A stretch of 64,000 bases of DNA from Diploscapter coronatus (taxonomy: Eukaryota > Nematoda > Chromadorea > Rhabditida > Rhabditidae). The stretch covers positions 65,611,249 to 65,675,248 of the forward strand of contig OZ038423.1 of NCBI GenBank assembly GCA_964036155.1, written 5' to 3'. Every line of letters begins with the position of its first letter. The first letter of the stretch is position 1. Of this stretch, positions 43,457-56,561 are shown one piece after another. The notes below the pieces were generated by a model, which saw only the letters and a list, made by a program, of their open reading frames with translations, did no database searches and had not been told where the DNA came from. The position numbers and the translations under genes were made by a program.

Positions 43457-46400
43457 ATGGAGTATCGAGGTCGCGGCAGAGGCGACGGAGGCGGTTATCG
43501 GGGCAGAGGCCGAGGCGGCGGACGAGGTGGGGGATGGCAGGACAGATCTGACAGACAGAGAGACAGCTACGGTCAGGGACTGGGCGAACAGGACGAGTAT
43601 CGATCGAGATCCTACGGCAACAAACGCGACTATCGAGCGGACGATGATCGGTACGTAAGCCAACGAAATCAGAGCAGTTACCGCGAGTCGCCAAGTTGCG
43701 AGTTGATGAAAGAAAGGTACAAATTTGCAAATTCCTCGCATGACCGTGTGCCGCATCTCGAAAGCCCAACATTTCTGCACGTGCAAGGAAATACGTATGT
43801 TTTTTTCTTTCACAAAATTCATAAACGTGTCCTAAATGAACATGGATAGAATTTATTTTATGCGCAAGTCATGTCAAAAAGTAACATTCTTGGATGATTT
43901 TAAGTCGATAAATGAATGAGGATAAGTTAGAACTATGATGCATAAAATTTCCGAACCCAATAAGATAGCTATTTTAGAAGTGAGCGTAGTGAGAAGTATG
44001 GAAAGCGGTCTTCTGGATCCGAAAGAAGGAACGACTTTGATAGTCCCTATCGAGGAGAGAGCAGGAACTACGACAGGGCAGACAGACCCAGGGACGAAGA
44101 AAGGCACGATTTTATGTCTAGTTTTTAGTTTTGTACCAGCAAATGAACATTTTTGAAAAAATTAAATATCCAATTCTTGTTTTGCACCGAATGGATACAA
44201 AATTACGAATAACATATTCTTATTCATTTTACACTATAAAAACTTCCTAAAGCAAGGATAAGAGTGAATGAATTTTGTTTTAGACGCCATGGCAACAGTA
44301 ACTCGCCGTATCAGGGAGAAAGAGACAGAAGGGAGGCTGATTACGACGATAGAAGAAGGGACGATAGACGAGATGACAGACGGCAGTTTGGAGGCGACAG
44401 GAGAGACCGATTCGAGGATGATGGACGACGGGAGTACAGGGGCAGAGGGGGTCACAGAGGAGGACAGAGTTGGAGGTAGCACTTTGAAAACAACTCTCCT
44501 AGCTTATTCACTTTTAAATGAAATGACAAATCTAAAATTTCAACACAAGCAGCTCTAGAATAGGCTGTTACTAAATTCCGGCGAAAAACTAACTTTTTCC
44601 TCCTTCTCACAGATTTAGCAATAACCGGAAACTAGAATCCGCCCTAGAGTAGACCGAAAATTTTTCTGCTTAGAGAGAATCTGTTGCTTTCAGAGGTCGT
44701 GGTAACGGATATAGAGGCAATCGAGACTTTGGACGGCAAGGTAATCAAAGAAAAGATTTCTTCATATTATTCCATCACTTCGATTTTCTCTTTAAGAGCC
44801 ACTCCATGAATAACCAGAATAACTGATCAAAGGGGATCCGGACAATTGCAAAAGTCGCTTGAATCCTAACAAAACTTTTATGCTAGCTACACACTTAGGT
44901 CCTAATCACAAAAATGGGAGATCAGACCCCGCCCCCTAAAGTGGACGGGGCAAAGTAACCTCGGTTTTTTCACTAGGACCTAAGGGTGCATCCACCATAT
45001 AGGTTTGGTTCGGATTTGTGAAACTTGTCATTGTTCGGCACTTGTTTCGGTTATTCGTGGAACGTCTCTTAATTTTTGTGAAGAATTAGAAAAAGATTAT
45101 ACTATTTTGTTTTAGATGAGCGCGCTAACCCTACAGTCGACGAGGCGTTTGAGCAGGTGGAACTGTTCGACAGACAGGCCGAGAGCCCGGAAATGGGCAG
45201 ACCACCTCCGGGATTCGAGGGAAGATCCCCCAGAAACGTGGGACAGATCGACATGCACATGCAAGCTGTTATAGGTGAGGATTAAAAAAATGGTATTTTG
45301 AAAAATAGGACATTTTGAAAGGCTATCTGAAAATTTTGGATGACCTCTTGCATTCGACACCCACTTTTTCAAATTTTCCCCTACTTCCCTTCTCTACTTT
45401 CTCCTCAAAAAGTAGATGTGGAATAAAAAGGGTCATTTTGGATAGATTTGAAGCTGAAATAACTGATAAAGAGGACAGGAGGAACTTTTCAAGAGGCTAA
45501 ATTGCGATATTCAACCAAAAAACTAGCTGATATCATGAGTTTCAAAGTAGGAAACGATCTTGATTTTTACTGCAGAATTGCGAAACCGGTAATTTAGTTT
45601 TGAAATCCGCTTCTAAAAAATGAGAATTTCGTAATTTTTTATCGCATCTTCTAAATTCATAATTTGCATTATCGTTTTTGAGCGATGTTTGCGTATGGCT
45701 TAACCGAGCATTATAGCGAGCGAACTCTTATCTATCCTTTCTCAAGCAACTCAAACACCGTTTCGAATAATTTCGCAATGCAGAAAAGTGGAATAAACGA
45801 CCGAAAACCTCGAAACATTAGCAATCAATTAGACGAATAGAAAATCGTATATAAGCTCGAAAATCGTGAATTCCAAAACGAGTTGAGTTGAATTCATCTC
45901 TGTCTTGGTATCTAGGCAATGAGCAGCAATTTTCCATTTCATATTCATCGCCTTAATTTAGTTAACTCATTAGTTGCTAAATAAGATTACCATTTTCATC
46001 ACTTTAAAACAATTAATTTTTTCTGCAAATCTCGTTCATGTTGCGCACTTTGTGCTAGCTTTCCAAATCAATTGAAGCTGTACTTTTCATGTCGAATTCT
46101 AACATTCTGTTATTTTTTTTTATTTGCCAGCTCAAACAATGACTTTAATTGTTTCAAATTCTACCATTTTTCATCCTAGTCCTCGATTCTAATTTTTTAT
46201 TCGATGAATTTCTCTCGAATTTATCCTACTTCTAAAAATGGCAAGTACACGTTGCACACAATCACTTTTCATAACTCTTTTCTGCCTTCTCTACCTTTCA
46301 AAAACTGGCTGCTGCCTAATTCCATGAAATCCCGCCCACTTCTAGAAGCGACCATTTCCCTCTGTCCTACGTTTCCTTCAATATGCTCATATTCTACACA

Positions 46401-49400
46401 CTCCATTAGTCAGACCTTTAACATTTGGAAACTATCAAAGCATTCGTATTTCAAATTCTCAATGTAAAGTTTATCTCCATTGCTCACTTCCTTCGATCAA
46501 ATCACAGTACTCTTTGCAATAGAAAAATTTATTTCTGCTGCTAATTTTTGAAGATTATAAATTGCACTTCGCATGCTCGTAAAATTTCATGTTTTCGGAG
46601 TAATTCGGCTAATGGCCATGAAAAATTGCGTCGGAGATCTCATGCGCTATGCTTAATCCGATTATTTAAATTTGACTCTTTCGAGTATTACAAATTATTG
46701 CAACTAAAAATGCAATAATGCTATTTTCCTTTTCGAGTCGTAAAATTCATTCAAATATTTCAGATCCAAACCGTGAAATTATCTACCAGCAAAAAACGTT
46801 TACTGTGAAAGACCCAAATATGTCAAGTAAGTATCATTGCTACTTTTCAAGAAAAAATACGATCTTAGGAATTCCTCGTGACGAACGAGATAAACGCGGA
46901 TCGCCTATGGTAAATTTTTACTAAATGAATTTTTTGAATGAAAAAATTTCGTGAAGAGAAAACGGCCTAAATTAACGTTTTTTCATGGATAAATGGAATT
47001 ATTTGAAAGTTTTACAATTCTTCCACTTTAGTCGAGGGAAACTTTCGGGCCCACATCTCCCCCTCCTTCATCTTCTCGCACCACTGTAACCCCTCCTCCC
47101 TCTGCGTCCCGAGCCAGCGACCCTGACAGACCGCAGAGACGACAGCCCCTGCCTCCTCAGGAAGAAGTCAGGCCTGCAAACGAGTTGGCCATTGTTGCTC
47201 CCAAGAAGAAGATCGCTGAAAGGAAGGACAAACTGGAAAGGGTACGAGTTTAAAGAATTACTGTAGTTTTTGTTTTTCTCTGCCTTTCCAATTTGATGAG
47301 AGAAAACAATCCCTATTCAGAGAGTTCACCCTCTGTCAGTTTTTATTCTCGCTAATCTAGGAGATTTGAAATAAGCCATTCTTGAAAACAAGATACTGTA
47401 GGAATTCGAATTTCGAATTTTTGATTTCAGCCGATTCTGACGACCAATTTCTGGGATCTGAATGTGAAGTCCCGCATGGTCTATCGCTACGACGTGAATG
47501 TGAACGCGATCATTCCGTCGACAGACCCGACTAAGGATGCCAGGAAAATCGACATCACCAAGGGGCCCAGGGACGAGTGAGTTGATTTGTTTGGCGTTAA
47601 ATCAATGAAGATATTCCTTTTGCGAGCTCATTTAAACTTTATTTGATCGAAAAACAATTAGTACTAAGAATGGCAGACTTCATCTTCACGCTTTTCTCCT
47701 CATTCTAAAGTCCCTTCTATGGGAGGCAGAGTCCACCTTTTACACCCTGCGTGTCTTTAGCCTTCCCTCTCCCCCTTTGCCTTGAGCAACGGGGAGGAAA
47801 GAGGAGAGGGGAATCTGCCTATTTGACTCAACGCCATCTTTGGAAAGATGAGAATAGCACAATCTTCTCATTTTCCTCCACTTCCCAATCAGAACCAGGA
47901 ACTCATAGATTCATTCGTTTTGCAATTGTCCAAACTAAGTGAATTTGAGCGCTGCGAAAATCGACCGCAACCGTCTCTGTCTGGAAGCCCTAAAGCGTGG
48001 TCTGGAGTTGTACAATGTGCTTTCGCAGAACGGAGCTGCGATCCACGATGGGGCTGCCATTCTCTACTCCAATGAGGACATCGCACATGTCGTCAAGGAC
48101 GTAAGCATCTTTATTTTTATATCTGAAAATCTGAAAGTTTTAAATATAGCCTTTTTCATACAACATCATATTTTTTATTTCACATGAGACTCTCATTTGG
48201 CAAATCTAAAGATCAATCTACCGTAGTTTCTCTAGTTGAAGCTCCCCTCGAATTCCCAGATCTATCCATTACTCAACTCAGATCGTCTTGGAAGTGTTTT
48301 TATGCATTTTTTTTTTAAAAAGAATATTTACTTGTGATCCTAAGTTTCTACGATTATCAATCGGACGAAGAGTTATGACAGTTGTAAAAGGTCTAATTTT
48401 TCGAAATTGAGGATTGACAATTAGAAATCCCAGGGCTTTTATTAGAGAAAACGCGGTATGCAGGAAACTTAGCATCTATTCTTTAGTATCCTTTGGTCAA
48501 ATTCGAGTCTTTCGAAATTTCAGCAAGTGCTCAGTCTCGACGCGAAGGACGTTCCCCGCGAACTGACCGCCTACATCGGACGTCCCGACATTTCGACCTT
48601 CGAAATCACGATTACGAACGTGGCCGAGGGGGCCTACTCCTTTGACATGGCTGATCTGTACTCCCAGGTAAGTTGCTAGCTTTTGACATGTCATTTCGTT
48701 CTTTTATTACAAATTTGCTCAAAATCAGGAACGGACAAAGAGTTGAATTTAAAAATTCCAAAGACCAAGACGAGTTTCTTGTCCGCCATTGCTCAAAGTT
48801 ATCATACTGATGAAACATGAATTTTTGATTTTTCAGCTGCAGCGTGACATGTCTCAAGTGGATACGTCCTTGAAGCAGTTTTATGAAATCCTCATGAATT
48901 CGGACGCTGCACACAAGTATGTGAATTTTACAGAAAAAATGGTAATTTATCCAATTTAGTCGCGACCTCGTGATTTTCGGAGGCGGGAAGATTTTCTCGA
49001 TGGACAAGAAGCATCTGAGAAGAGAGGCTAAGGGTCATGAGTATAGGGAAGGCATGGACAAGTCTGTCAAGTAATCCTAGATAATGCCATTTCGAGTCTG
49101 ATTGAAGTTGTTTAGATTCATCGAGGGCGACAAGAATCCGAAGAGTTCTTCCAGCGAAGGCAGCATCGTTCCTGCACTCCTTCTTGACTGTAAGCTATTC
49201 AAATTCCTATATCTTGCAAAGCCAGAAATGTTTTGGTCAGGCAGAGAAAAGCTAGTTTGTTAAGTTTCGCTGCGTCTATGCGAATGTACGGAAATGCGCA
49301 CAACGGTAATCAATCGAAAATTAAAAAATGTGATTAATACACAAAACTGCGTATGTCCGCAGACATTCGCGTAAACGCCGCGCAATTCAACAACCATATT

Positions 49401-52400
49401 CCTGTTTGATCAAGACAATAGAAAATCTTTCAATGTATCTCTTCATATCTCCAATAATAACGAATTGAAAGAAATAAGCGAATGAATGAGTTTAAGCGAA
49501 AGTCGGCACGTTCTTCAAGCAGAATACGGTCCTTCAGCTGTACAGAGACATCTACCATGGAAGGGCGCCTCCGTTCAACTTCAGATTTGCCAAAGGAGAC
49601 AAAAAGCTACCCGAGCCGTGGCCCACTGTCGAGAAACAGATAAAAGGTTGATTTTTTGTATTAATTTTATCGTTCCTCCTTAAATTTCCTGTTTTTTTCC
49701 ATTTTATCTTTTCGGAAAGTTCGTATGGTTTTTTTTCTTTATCAACACCCCCATTTCTAAAATGTTCAAACCTTTCAAGCAGCCTGTTTGCAAAATCTCC
49801 AAACTTATATTTTTCACAAAAAATATTCAAATTCAGGTCTCCGAGTGCACATTCTGAAGAGCAACAACCAACCAAACATTTCGTCCTACGTCGCATCCAC
49901 TCTCTCCAAAATGCCAATTTCCGAGCTGAGGATCAAAGCCATCGGGTAATCATTTATCTCGTTTATCACGAATGGTCATTGTACCGTATTCTCTCTACGA
50001 ATAATAATACGTTGAAAGGAGCCGAATCCTATCAAAGCAGGATTCTTTGCGCTTGTTACCCGGTGTTGCATGCATCTGGAATAGTTGTGTTCGATTGTTT
50101 CAAAATTATTTTTAAAAGCTTCATTTTGATTTGACCATTTTTATTTTCATTCGATTCATTTTATCATGATACAAATTTCGAGTATTGCGTAGAATCCTGA
50201 ATTCGTTGAAAACCGTCTAGCTTAAGGTCTGGTTCATCCAGTTCTTCCGGTGGTGATTCTGATCGGTGGGTTTTACCCTTCTCTCGCTCTAGTATGCAGC
50301 ATCCAATTAAATATTGTGCTGTACATTTTCTTTGAATCGCGATTCGCTTTCCTCGCCGTTTTCTCATTTTTTAACGCACTATGACCTGTCCTTTAACGGC
50401 GGAAAATTTTGGCTGCTTAAACATTCCTTCCAAAAGCGTAAATTTTCCTCCCATGCGATTTTTCTCGCCTTTTTCTCTTTCACGCTTTAGAAGGAAAGCT
50501 TACGTAGTCAAAAACTTTTCTATTCCATTTTTCCATTCTATTTATCGTTCTCGAATAAAAATAGTGTGAGAAAACGGATACGAAATAGTTCTCTATTGTT
50601 AAGAGACAGGACCGTTGGCCATATTATAATCATCAGCATCCAAATTAGAGAGAATACGGTATCTATCGTCTATCAGGCACGAATTAAATCATTATATTAT
50701 TTTACCTAGACTAGCAGAATGACGCCATGCTCTGCTGTGCACAGATATTTTCCTTTTTTTTATCAGGCTATCAAAGATGCTTGGGCATTTCGATTCTAAT
50801 CTAGATTTTCCTTCTGAATCGAAATTTCAAACGCCTGCACGTTACTATTTTAATAGATTTAGAAATATGATCAGTGTTGAATTGGGACGATTATTATTCA
50901 TCAAAAGAGCTAATATTATAGTTTCGAAAACTTTTAAATGTCTCAGTAGTTTTACTCAATTCAACAATGGCAAATTTCTTTCTTTGTTTCTTTTCAATTT
51001 TTACTGAGATTGAGAAATTCTTTTCTCCAAAAATCACGCTATCATTCTAGCACTGACGAGTACGAGCCTCTGTCGGACTATTTCAAGCGAATGGGCTTCG
51101 GTCGCATCGACCCTCAACTGCCCGCAGTGATGATCTCCCTGGCCAGGAAGATCAAGGACAATTCGAAGAGCGAGGATGTGCATGCTGATCCAAATCAGCC
51201 TACTTCTTCCAAGGGTTAGAAACATTCATTCTTTGGCAGTCTGGAAAAGTAGTTGCATCGTCGCATGAGAAGTAGTATAGGATTTGTGAAGGAGAAGATT
51301 ATCTCCCTTTACTATTTCGTATACAACGATGCAACTATTGCAACTAGTTTTCCAGGCTGCCAATTCTTTGAAAAACCAAAATTATTATTTAAGGCGACGA
51401 GAAAAAGATGAAGGAAAAGAAGACGCGAAGCCCCGACGTATGCGATCCTTCCTACTCCTACTACCCCATGGAGCATTGCATAATTGCTGCCAACCAGAGA
51501 GTCAGCAGACAGAAAATGCTCAGCGATCCGGTAATTCAGTTTTTCTTGTGCCTGTTGATTTCCCATGCTATTTCGAGCGAATTGCATTGCAACTAAGTCT
51601 GAACGGGCCTCTTAGAATTTGAAGAGAATTTACTGCCAAAAGATTCATCTCGTTCACCCATTTTTTTTTATCTTTATCAACATTTGCCTTAACGTGGGTG
51701 AAAATTTCAAGAGGTTTCAAAGAAACCTTGAATAATAGTTGCATTTTTCCTCGATTTTCAATGAAAAACTTCCAGGAACGCGCCGTCCCTCCCCATAAAC
51801 GCTACGAGGAGATTCTGAACGGACTGCACGCGCTCAACCTCGACGAATCGGGCAGACACAATCGGGTTCTCGCTGCGTAAGCATCTTCTTTCTTTATTTA
51901 TTTTTCGCTAAATTAACTCGTTTGAAAACAATAATTCCCATTCATTATTTATCTTCAAACATTTTCAGCTTTGGAGTGGAGGTTTCTTCCCGCCCGCGAC
52001 AAGTCGAAGGCATCCGAAGACAGGCTCCGAAGATCAAGTTCGCCAACAACCAGGAGGCCAGAATGAACTCGGATTCCGTGAGTTTTTCATATATATTTTT
52101 AGAACGTTTGAAAGTTCAATTTCTTGATCTTTTTCGCATCTAGACTAGATTCTTTCTAAGACGAAAAGAATCGCATGATCATGCACATAATCCTATAATC
52201 CTTGCAAGAAAATCATCCTTAAATTTTAATGAATTAATTTTGAGTGCAATTGGGACGGAAAAAATCTGCGTGTCTCGCATCCGGGACAGATTGATAATAT
52301 CGTCTGCATCTACACAGACACGAGGGACAAACCAATCATCGAGTGAGATCGAGGAAAACATTTCATCCTTGAATAATTGACTAATTGTAGGCGGGCGGTG

Positions 52401-54777
52401 GAGAAGCTGAAGGCCATGGCGCAGACTCTGGGCATTAAAATCGGGATGTGGAACGTCGAACCAAGGGCTTACACCCCTGAAGAGCTTGCCGATGTAGGAG
52501 CTTCTCCTTCTATTTTATTGCGATAGGTTGCGTAATGTTCCCTCCCAAACGCTATTTCTCGCTCTTTATCTACTCTTCCGCGCTTTGAGAGGAAACATGC
52601 AGCTGACATTCCTAACTTATAGATGCTTCATGTTTTCTTTTCTAATTCTAAGGAGATACGTCACCTTTTTATTATAATTTGAAAATTTCAGCTGATGAAG
52701 GAGCTCAAAAGTAAGCAGGAAACGACAAAGAAACGCTACCTGCTGCTCCATTTCGATCACAAAGCGTCGAAATCCCACGGTGAGTTGCTCACAATTTGGA
52801 AATAGACCAGTGAGGGAATTTGCAGCCCAGCTGAAGCTGCTTGAGAGACGGCACTCGATCGTCACGCAGCAGATAACCGTCGACAAGGCTAAGGACTTGC
52901 CCAGGTATGAGTTCAAACTCTTTAATTAAGAATAATTTATGGGTTTTTGAAGACTTATTATTCTGATGAAAATACTTTCAGACAGGCTCAGACGGCCCAG
53001 AACATTCTGCTCAAGCTGAACTGCAAGATCGGGGGACTGAATTACCAAGTCATTCCCGAGTCTTACAGGTAAATTTCGAGTTTATTCACCATGGCAACTT
53101 GAGAGCCATAGCGAAATAGTTTTCGTTTTCCTCATCATTTTTCATCCAATTTTGCATGGTTTTTGTAGGTGAAGTTTCTAGATAGTTTTCTTTCGAAGTT
53201 TAATCATTTTCCAAGTGACATATTTTCAGTCAGAATCGATGGACGAACAGCAAACGGGTGATGTTCGTGGGCTACGACGTGGCTCATCCAGGCCCTCAGT
53301 CGCGCGACGACGTCGCCAGGAAGATCCCCCCGAGCTCGCCATCCATCGTCGGGGTAGGCTTTATTTGAATCTTCAGAAACCTGAAAATTTATCTAAAAAT
53401 GTAACAACTCATCCCCGTTATTCCAATTGCAGTTCTCCTTCAACGGCGCGCCGAACCCGGAGGCCTTCATCGGCGACTTCCACTATCAGACGCCGAAGCA
53501 GGAGCGAGTGAGTTGTTTAGAATTCTTTCTTTTTAACTTCCTGAAAACTCAGGTGCACGAGGAAATGCTGCATCAGCGAATGAAGTGGATGTTGAAGCTG
53601 TTCAAGAAGAACCGCGGCGATCTGCCCGAGGTGATCTTCGTCACGCGAGACGGCATCAGCGAGGGTCAGTACGAAATGGCGATGACCATGGAACTGCCCT
53701 CCCTTCGCGTAAGCCTTCTTTTCCAATTTTAACTGAAATTTCTCATATTCCCCTAATAGTTTGCATTTATCTATAGGATGCGTGCACTGAATTTGGAGAG
53801 GAGAATGATAAACCCGGCTATAAGCCCAAATTCGTGTTGATCATCGCCACGAAAAGGCACTCGACTCGCGCCTTTTTGATTGAACACAATAATCGGGGTA
53901 AGTTTCGAATTTTTGTATCTTGCAAAAGCGAGCCATTTAGTGAATAACCCGAAACCGCTGACCGTCATCGACAATACGATCACTCGGCCCAACATCTCGG
54001 AGTTCTATCTCCAGTCGGCCAAGCCAATCATCGTAAGCATCACTCTATTATCCCTCACTTCAGCTCTTTATCTTAAATTTTCCTTATCAAGAAACTCATT
54101 TCCAAATCTAGGGCACGGGCAAACCGACGTACTACCAAATTCTGGTAGACGACCTGAACCTGTCGATGGACGAGATTCAGGCGACGATGGCTGCGCTGTG
54201 CTTCACGCACCAGGTACATTTAGAGGGAATAATCGCGAGACATGGGAGTTTGTAGATCGTCAATTCGCCTGTTTCCATCCCCGAGCCCGTCTATCAGGCC
54301 GACGAATGGGCCAAGAGGGGCAATCAAGTATGGCAGGCCTATGAGTAAGTTCATTTGCATCTATAGATTTCATTCTTTTCGAAAACTAAAAGACAGTGAT
54401 GATATTGAAAATCGAACTGCAAAAGAATGTTTTGGCAAACAATTTTTGAGTATAACTAACAGAAAATACGAATGAAAGTAAACATTCGATTTTTATTAAT
54501 CTTAGAATAGGTAAAAAAAAAGCCAGAAATTTGAATAGGCCAAGAGTAGATGTCTAGATGCAATTGTAAAGTGCCGACGCACATTACGTTCACTCCTCTG
54601 GCCTATTTTAAAAGTCTTTTCGCCAAGCTTCATATTCGAATTTGCAGGGAGAATTACACTCTTCCCCACAAGAAGGAGAAGGGCGACTACTCCGACTTCC
54701 CGATCGACTTCGAAGTCATGACGGGGCGCCTCTCTTATTGGAACTCGCCTCTGGAGATGTACAGGGTCAATGCCTGA
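43457..54777 (+). CDS. Argonaute, WAGO-like, with RG-rich N-terminus
   Basis: More than 25 exons. The N-terminus is MEYRGRGRGDGGGYRGRGRG and more Arg/Gly and Arg/Asp repeats over five exons to about 44740, then Pro/Ser-rich linker (47033-47242). The N domain (FWDLNVKSRMVYRYDVNVN) continues into RNRLCLEALKRGLELYNVL, HDGAAILYSNED. PAZ follows (KQNTVLQLYRDIYHG; HILKSNNQPNISSYV; YEPLSDYFKRMGFGRIDPQ; YYPMEHCIIAANQRVS), then MID (VSHPGQIDNIVCIYTDTRD; LLKLNCKIGGLNYQVIPESY) and PIWI (VMFVGYDVAHPGPQ; FNGAPNPEAFIGDFHYQTP; VIFVTRDGISEGQYEMAM; IGTGKPTYYQILVDDLN). The two catalytic Asp are present but the third residue, normally His, is Tyr, so slicing is unlikely. This matches secondary-siRNA-binding nematode Argonautes. 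RG repeats recall CSR-1, but that protein keeps DDH. The end is PLEMYRVNA. The longest introns are 45274-46761 and 49947-51050. Confidence 0.9.
44894..44984. repeat. Intronic inverted repeat, 91 bp
   Basis: CTTAGGTCCTA and TAGGACCTAAG are perfect 11-bp arms around a GC-richer centre (GACCCCGCCCCCTAAAGTGG), in the Argonaute intron before the DERANPT exon. It could be a small mobile element; no target duplication was established. Confidence 0.6.
49262..49385. repeat. Imperfect foldback in an Argonaute intron
   Basis: GCGTCTATGCGAATGTACGG (49271 on) pairs with a downstream segment (TCCGCAGACATTCGCG…) over about 48 bp with mismatches. It is GC-richer than its surroundings. Confidence 0.5.
51556..51609. 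mobile_element. Single arm of the 30.2-kb MITE family
   Basis: TGATTTCCCATGC-TATTTCGAGCGA and TTGCAACTAAGTCTGAACGG match the arm and adjacent interior of the element at 30160-30333. It sits in the Argonaute intron 51531-51772. Confidence 0.7.
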
Positions 54778-56100
54778 ATGCCGGGCTAATTACTTCAACA
54801 AGTCGACATTTCGAATTTATTATCACCCATTTATTTGGCCGACTTGAAATTTTCAACTGCAATAATTCGTCAGCATTTCTCGCTCCACGATGACTGATGG
54901 TAATGCAAATCAACTTGGAATAATCCATTACCTTATTCTCACATTTTCGGTTCGAAACGTCCCACGTGCTATTTTAACATTTTTGGTATTTATCGTTGAT
55001 CTTCGACATTCTGCTGTATTTTTATGCCAGATTTTCAAATTTCCACATGTCTAGGGGCTCTTAACTTTTGGCTAAGTCTCTATATTTGATTTTTGCTGAT
55101 ATTCGGAGCTATGATTTTTATCATGTTTTATGTTTCAATTCGTTTGTTTCGGGCAGTTTCTTCCGATACTCATTGCTAAGCAGTTATTTTTCTAACATAT
55201 TCTAATTAACAAATTCGCCTTCATTCCCCTAATTTTGACATGTTAGCAATATTTTTCGCTTATTTGATGCGAGTTACCCAATCTAACTTGTATGTATAGA
55301 CTTTGCTTTCATTTTCAATGTAGGCAAAAGGTAATTGCCAAAGACAGAATTATTCCATTCATTTGTATCATGTTTATTCGGCCCTAAAATCCAAAAACAA
55401 CAAAAAAATTGTGGTCGAATTTTCCTTTTTGTTTGTACATTTATCGATCTTGCATGTTTTTTTTTCCAAATTCTCTATTTCGTGCCAGATAGGGATAATT
55501 TCGATGTTATTTTTTTTATAGTTTCGTAACCTTGCCAAATTTTACGCTATCACCCCCTTTGACGACTTCTATCTAGCAGATCAATTTATTAGTTTCTTCG
55601 AGTCAGTAGATCGTAAAATTAATTTCATACTGCAATAGGCAGCATTTATATCAAACTCTACTATCCAAAGTTCTAAGTTATTACAAAATTTTACTCAAAC
55701 CATTAATAAAGTGCAAGAGACAAAACACAACTAGAAATTTGTAAAAGATAAATAAAGCAGTCTAATCGCGGGCTGAGCGCTCATTTGGATGGGAAGCAAA
55801 AGGCAAGAGGACGTAATTCGGGAAGAATTCTGAAATAGCTGAGTCGATGTGAGCACTGCAACATTGGGTAGAGAAGTCCCTTTCAAAATAGGCAATTGTT
55901 AGCAACTTTTAAACCGCAAGAAATAGTAAAAATAATATGATAAAAGTTGTCGACTTACCTTTATTCAATTTCTCATCAAAGAAGAAGCTAATGAAGAACA
56001 AAATTAGCATTTATGCTAGCTAAAAAAGTCAAATCGTGATAAAAACTATACGCTGCACATCTGGTCACTGTTACCTTTCGGATCATGTATAAACTCATTT
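54778..56100. other. Intergenic after Argonaute
   Basis: About 1.3 kb of AT-rich sequence, including the Argonaute 3' UTR. No gene recognised. Confidence 0.4.
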
Positions 56101-56102
56101 GG

Positions 56103-56154
56103 AATACTTTTGATACATCTAAATATTGATTTCTTTATGAATATAAATTATTTT
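56103..56154. repeat. Short flank shared by SL1 pairs 4 and 5
   Basis: About 50 bp ending CTTTATGAATATAAATTATT match 63768-63818 beside pair 5 (ATCTAAATATTGATTTCTTT). They mark another duplication boundary of the SL1 units. Confidence 0.75.
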
Positions 56155-56246
56155 GCTTCCATTTGGAAGCGTTCCAAAATTTCGCTGGACCACTTCTCTC
56201 GAAGAGTCAGAACGTCGTTAATACCTCAAACTTGGGTAATTAAACC
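56155..56246 (-). ncRNA. SL1 spliced-leader RNA gene (pair 4, left)
   Basis: Exact leader read from 56246 downward. The middle hairpin has a GAGA loop, followed by GGTCCAGCG, the Sm site and the stem GCTTCC-AAAT-GGAAGC; 92 nt. Confidence 0.95.
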
Positions 56247-56467
56247 GAAGATGACGGTGAAAATCGGGAAATATAGACATTTCGTCGCATATGTCAAGCA
56301 GGAGTGCATTTGAACCTTTTCACTGTCTGATTTCTCTCAGTTGTCAGCCTCCTCTAGTCAATTGTCAGCTAGTCTCGCTGGAGAGGAAAAGAAACACAAA
56401 TAGAAAGCGTTCTTGCTTGGAATACAACGCAAAGGGCTGATATAATCCATGTTTCACCGATAGCTTC
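56247..56467. promoter_or_regulatory. Bidirectional SL1 promoter, pair 4 (flipped core)
   Basis: 221 bp, in the same orientation as pair 2 and opposite to pairs 1, 3 and 5. The plus side has the intact TCTTGCTTGG element. On the minus side the element reads TCCTGCTTG, a one-base change. Confidence 0.7.
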
Positions 56468-56561
56468 GGTTTAATTACCCAAGTTTGAGGTATTAACAAC
56501 GTTCTGACTCTTCGAAAGAAGTGGTCTAACGAAATTTTGAAACAGCCTTCCAGATGGAAGC
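56468..56561 (+). ncRNA. SL1 spliced-leader RNA gene (pair 4, right)
   Basis: Exact leader, donor and hairpin. The Sm site is AAATTTTGAAAC (one G to A change) and the 3' stem GCCTTCC-AGAT-GGAAGC has an unpaired C, so this copy may assemble less well. 94 nt. Confidence 0.9.

Noticed and set aside
47888..47949. Exon starting NQELIDSFVLQLSKL in Argonaute
   Set aside because: Out of phase with the preceding exon. An acceptor at TTTGAG (exon from 47950) joins PRDD to AAKIDRNRL in phase and matches the family.
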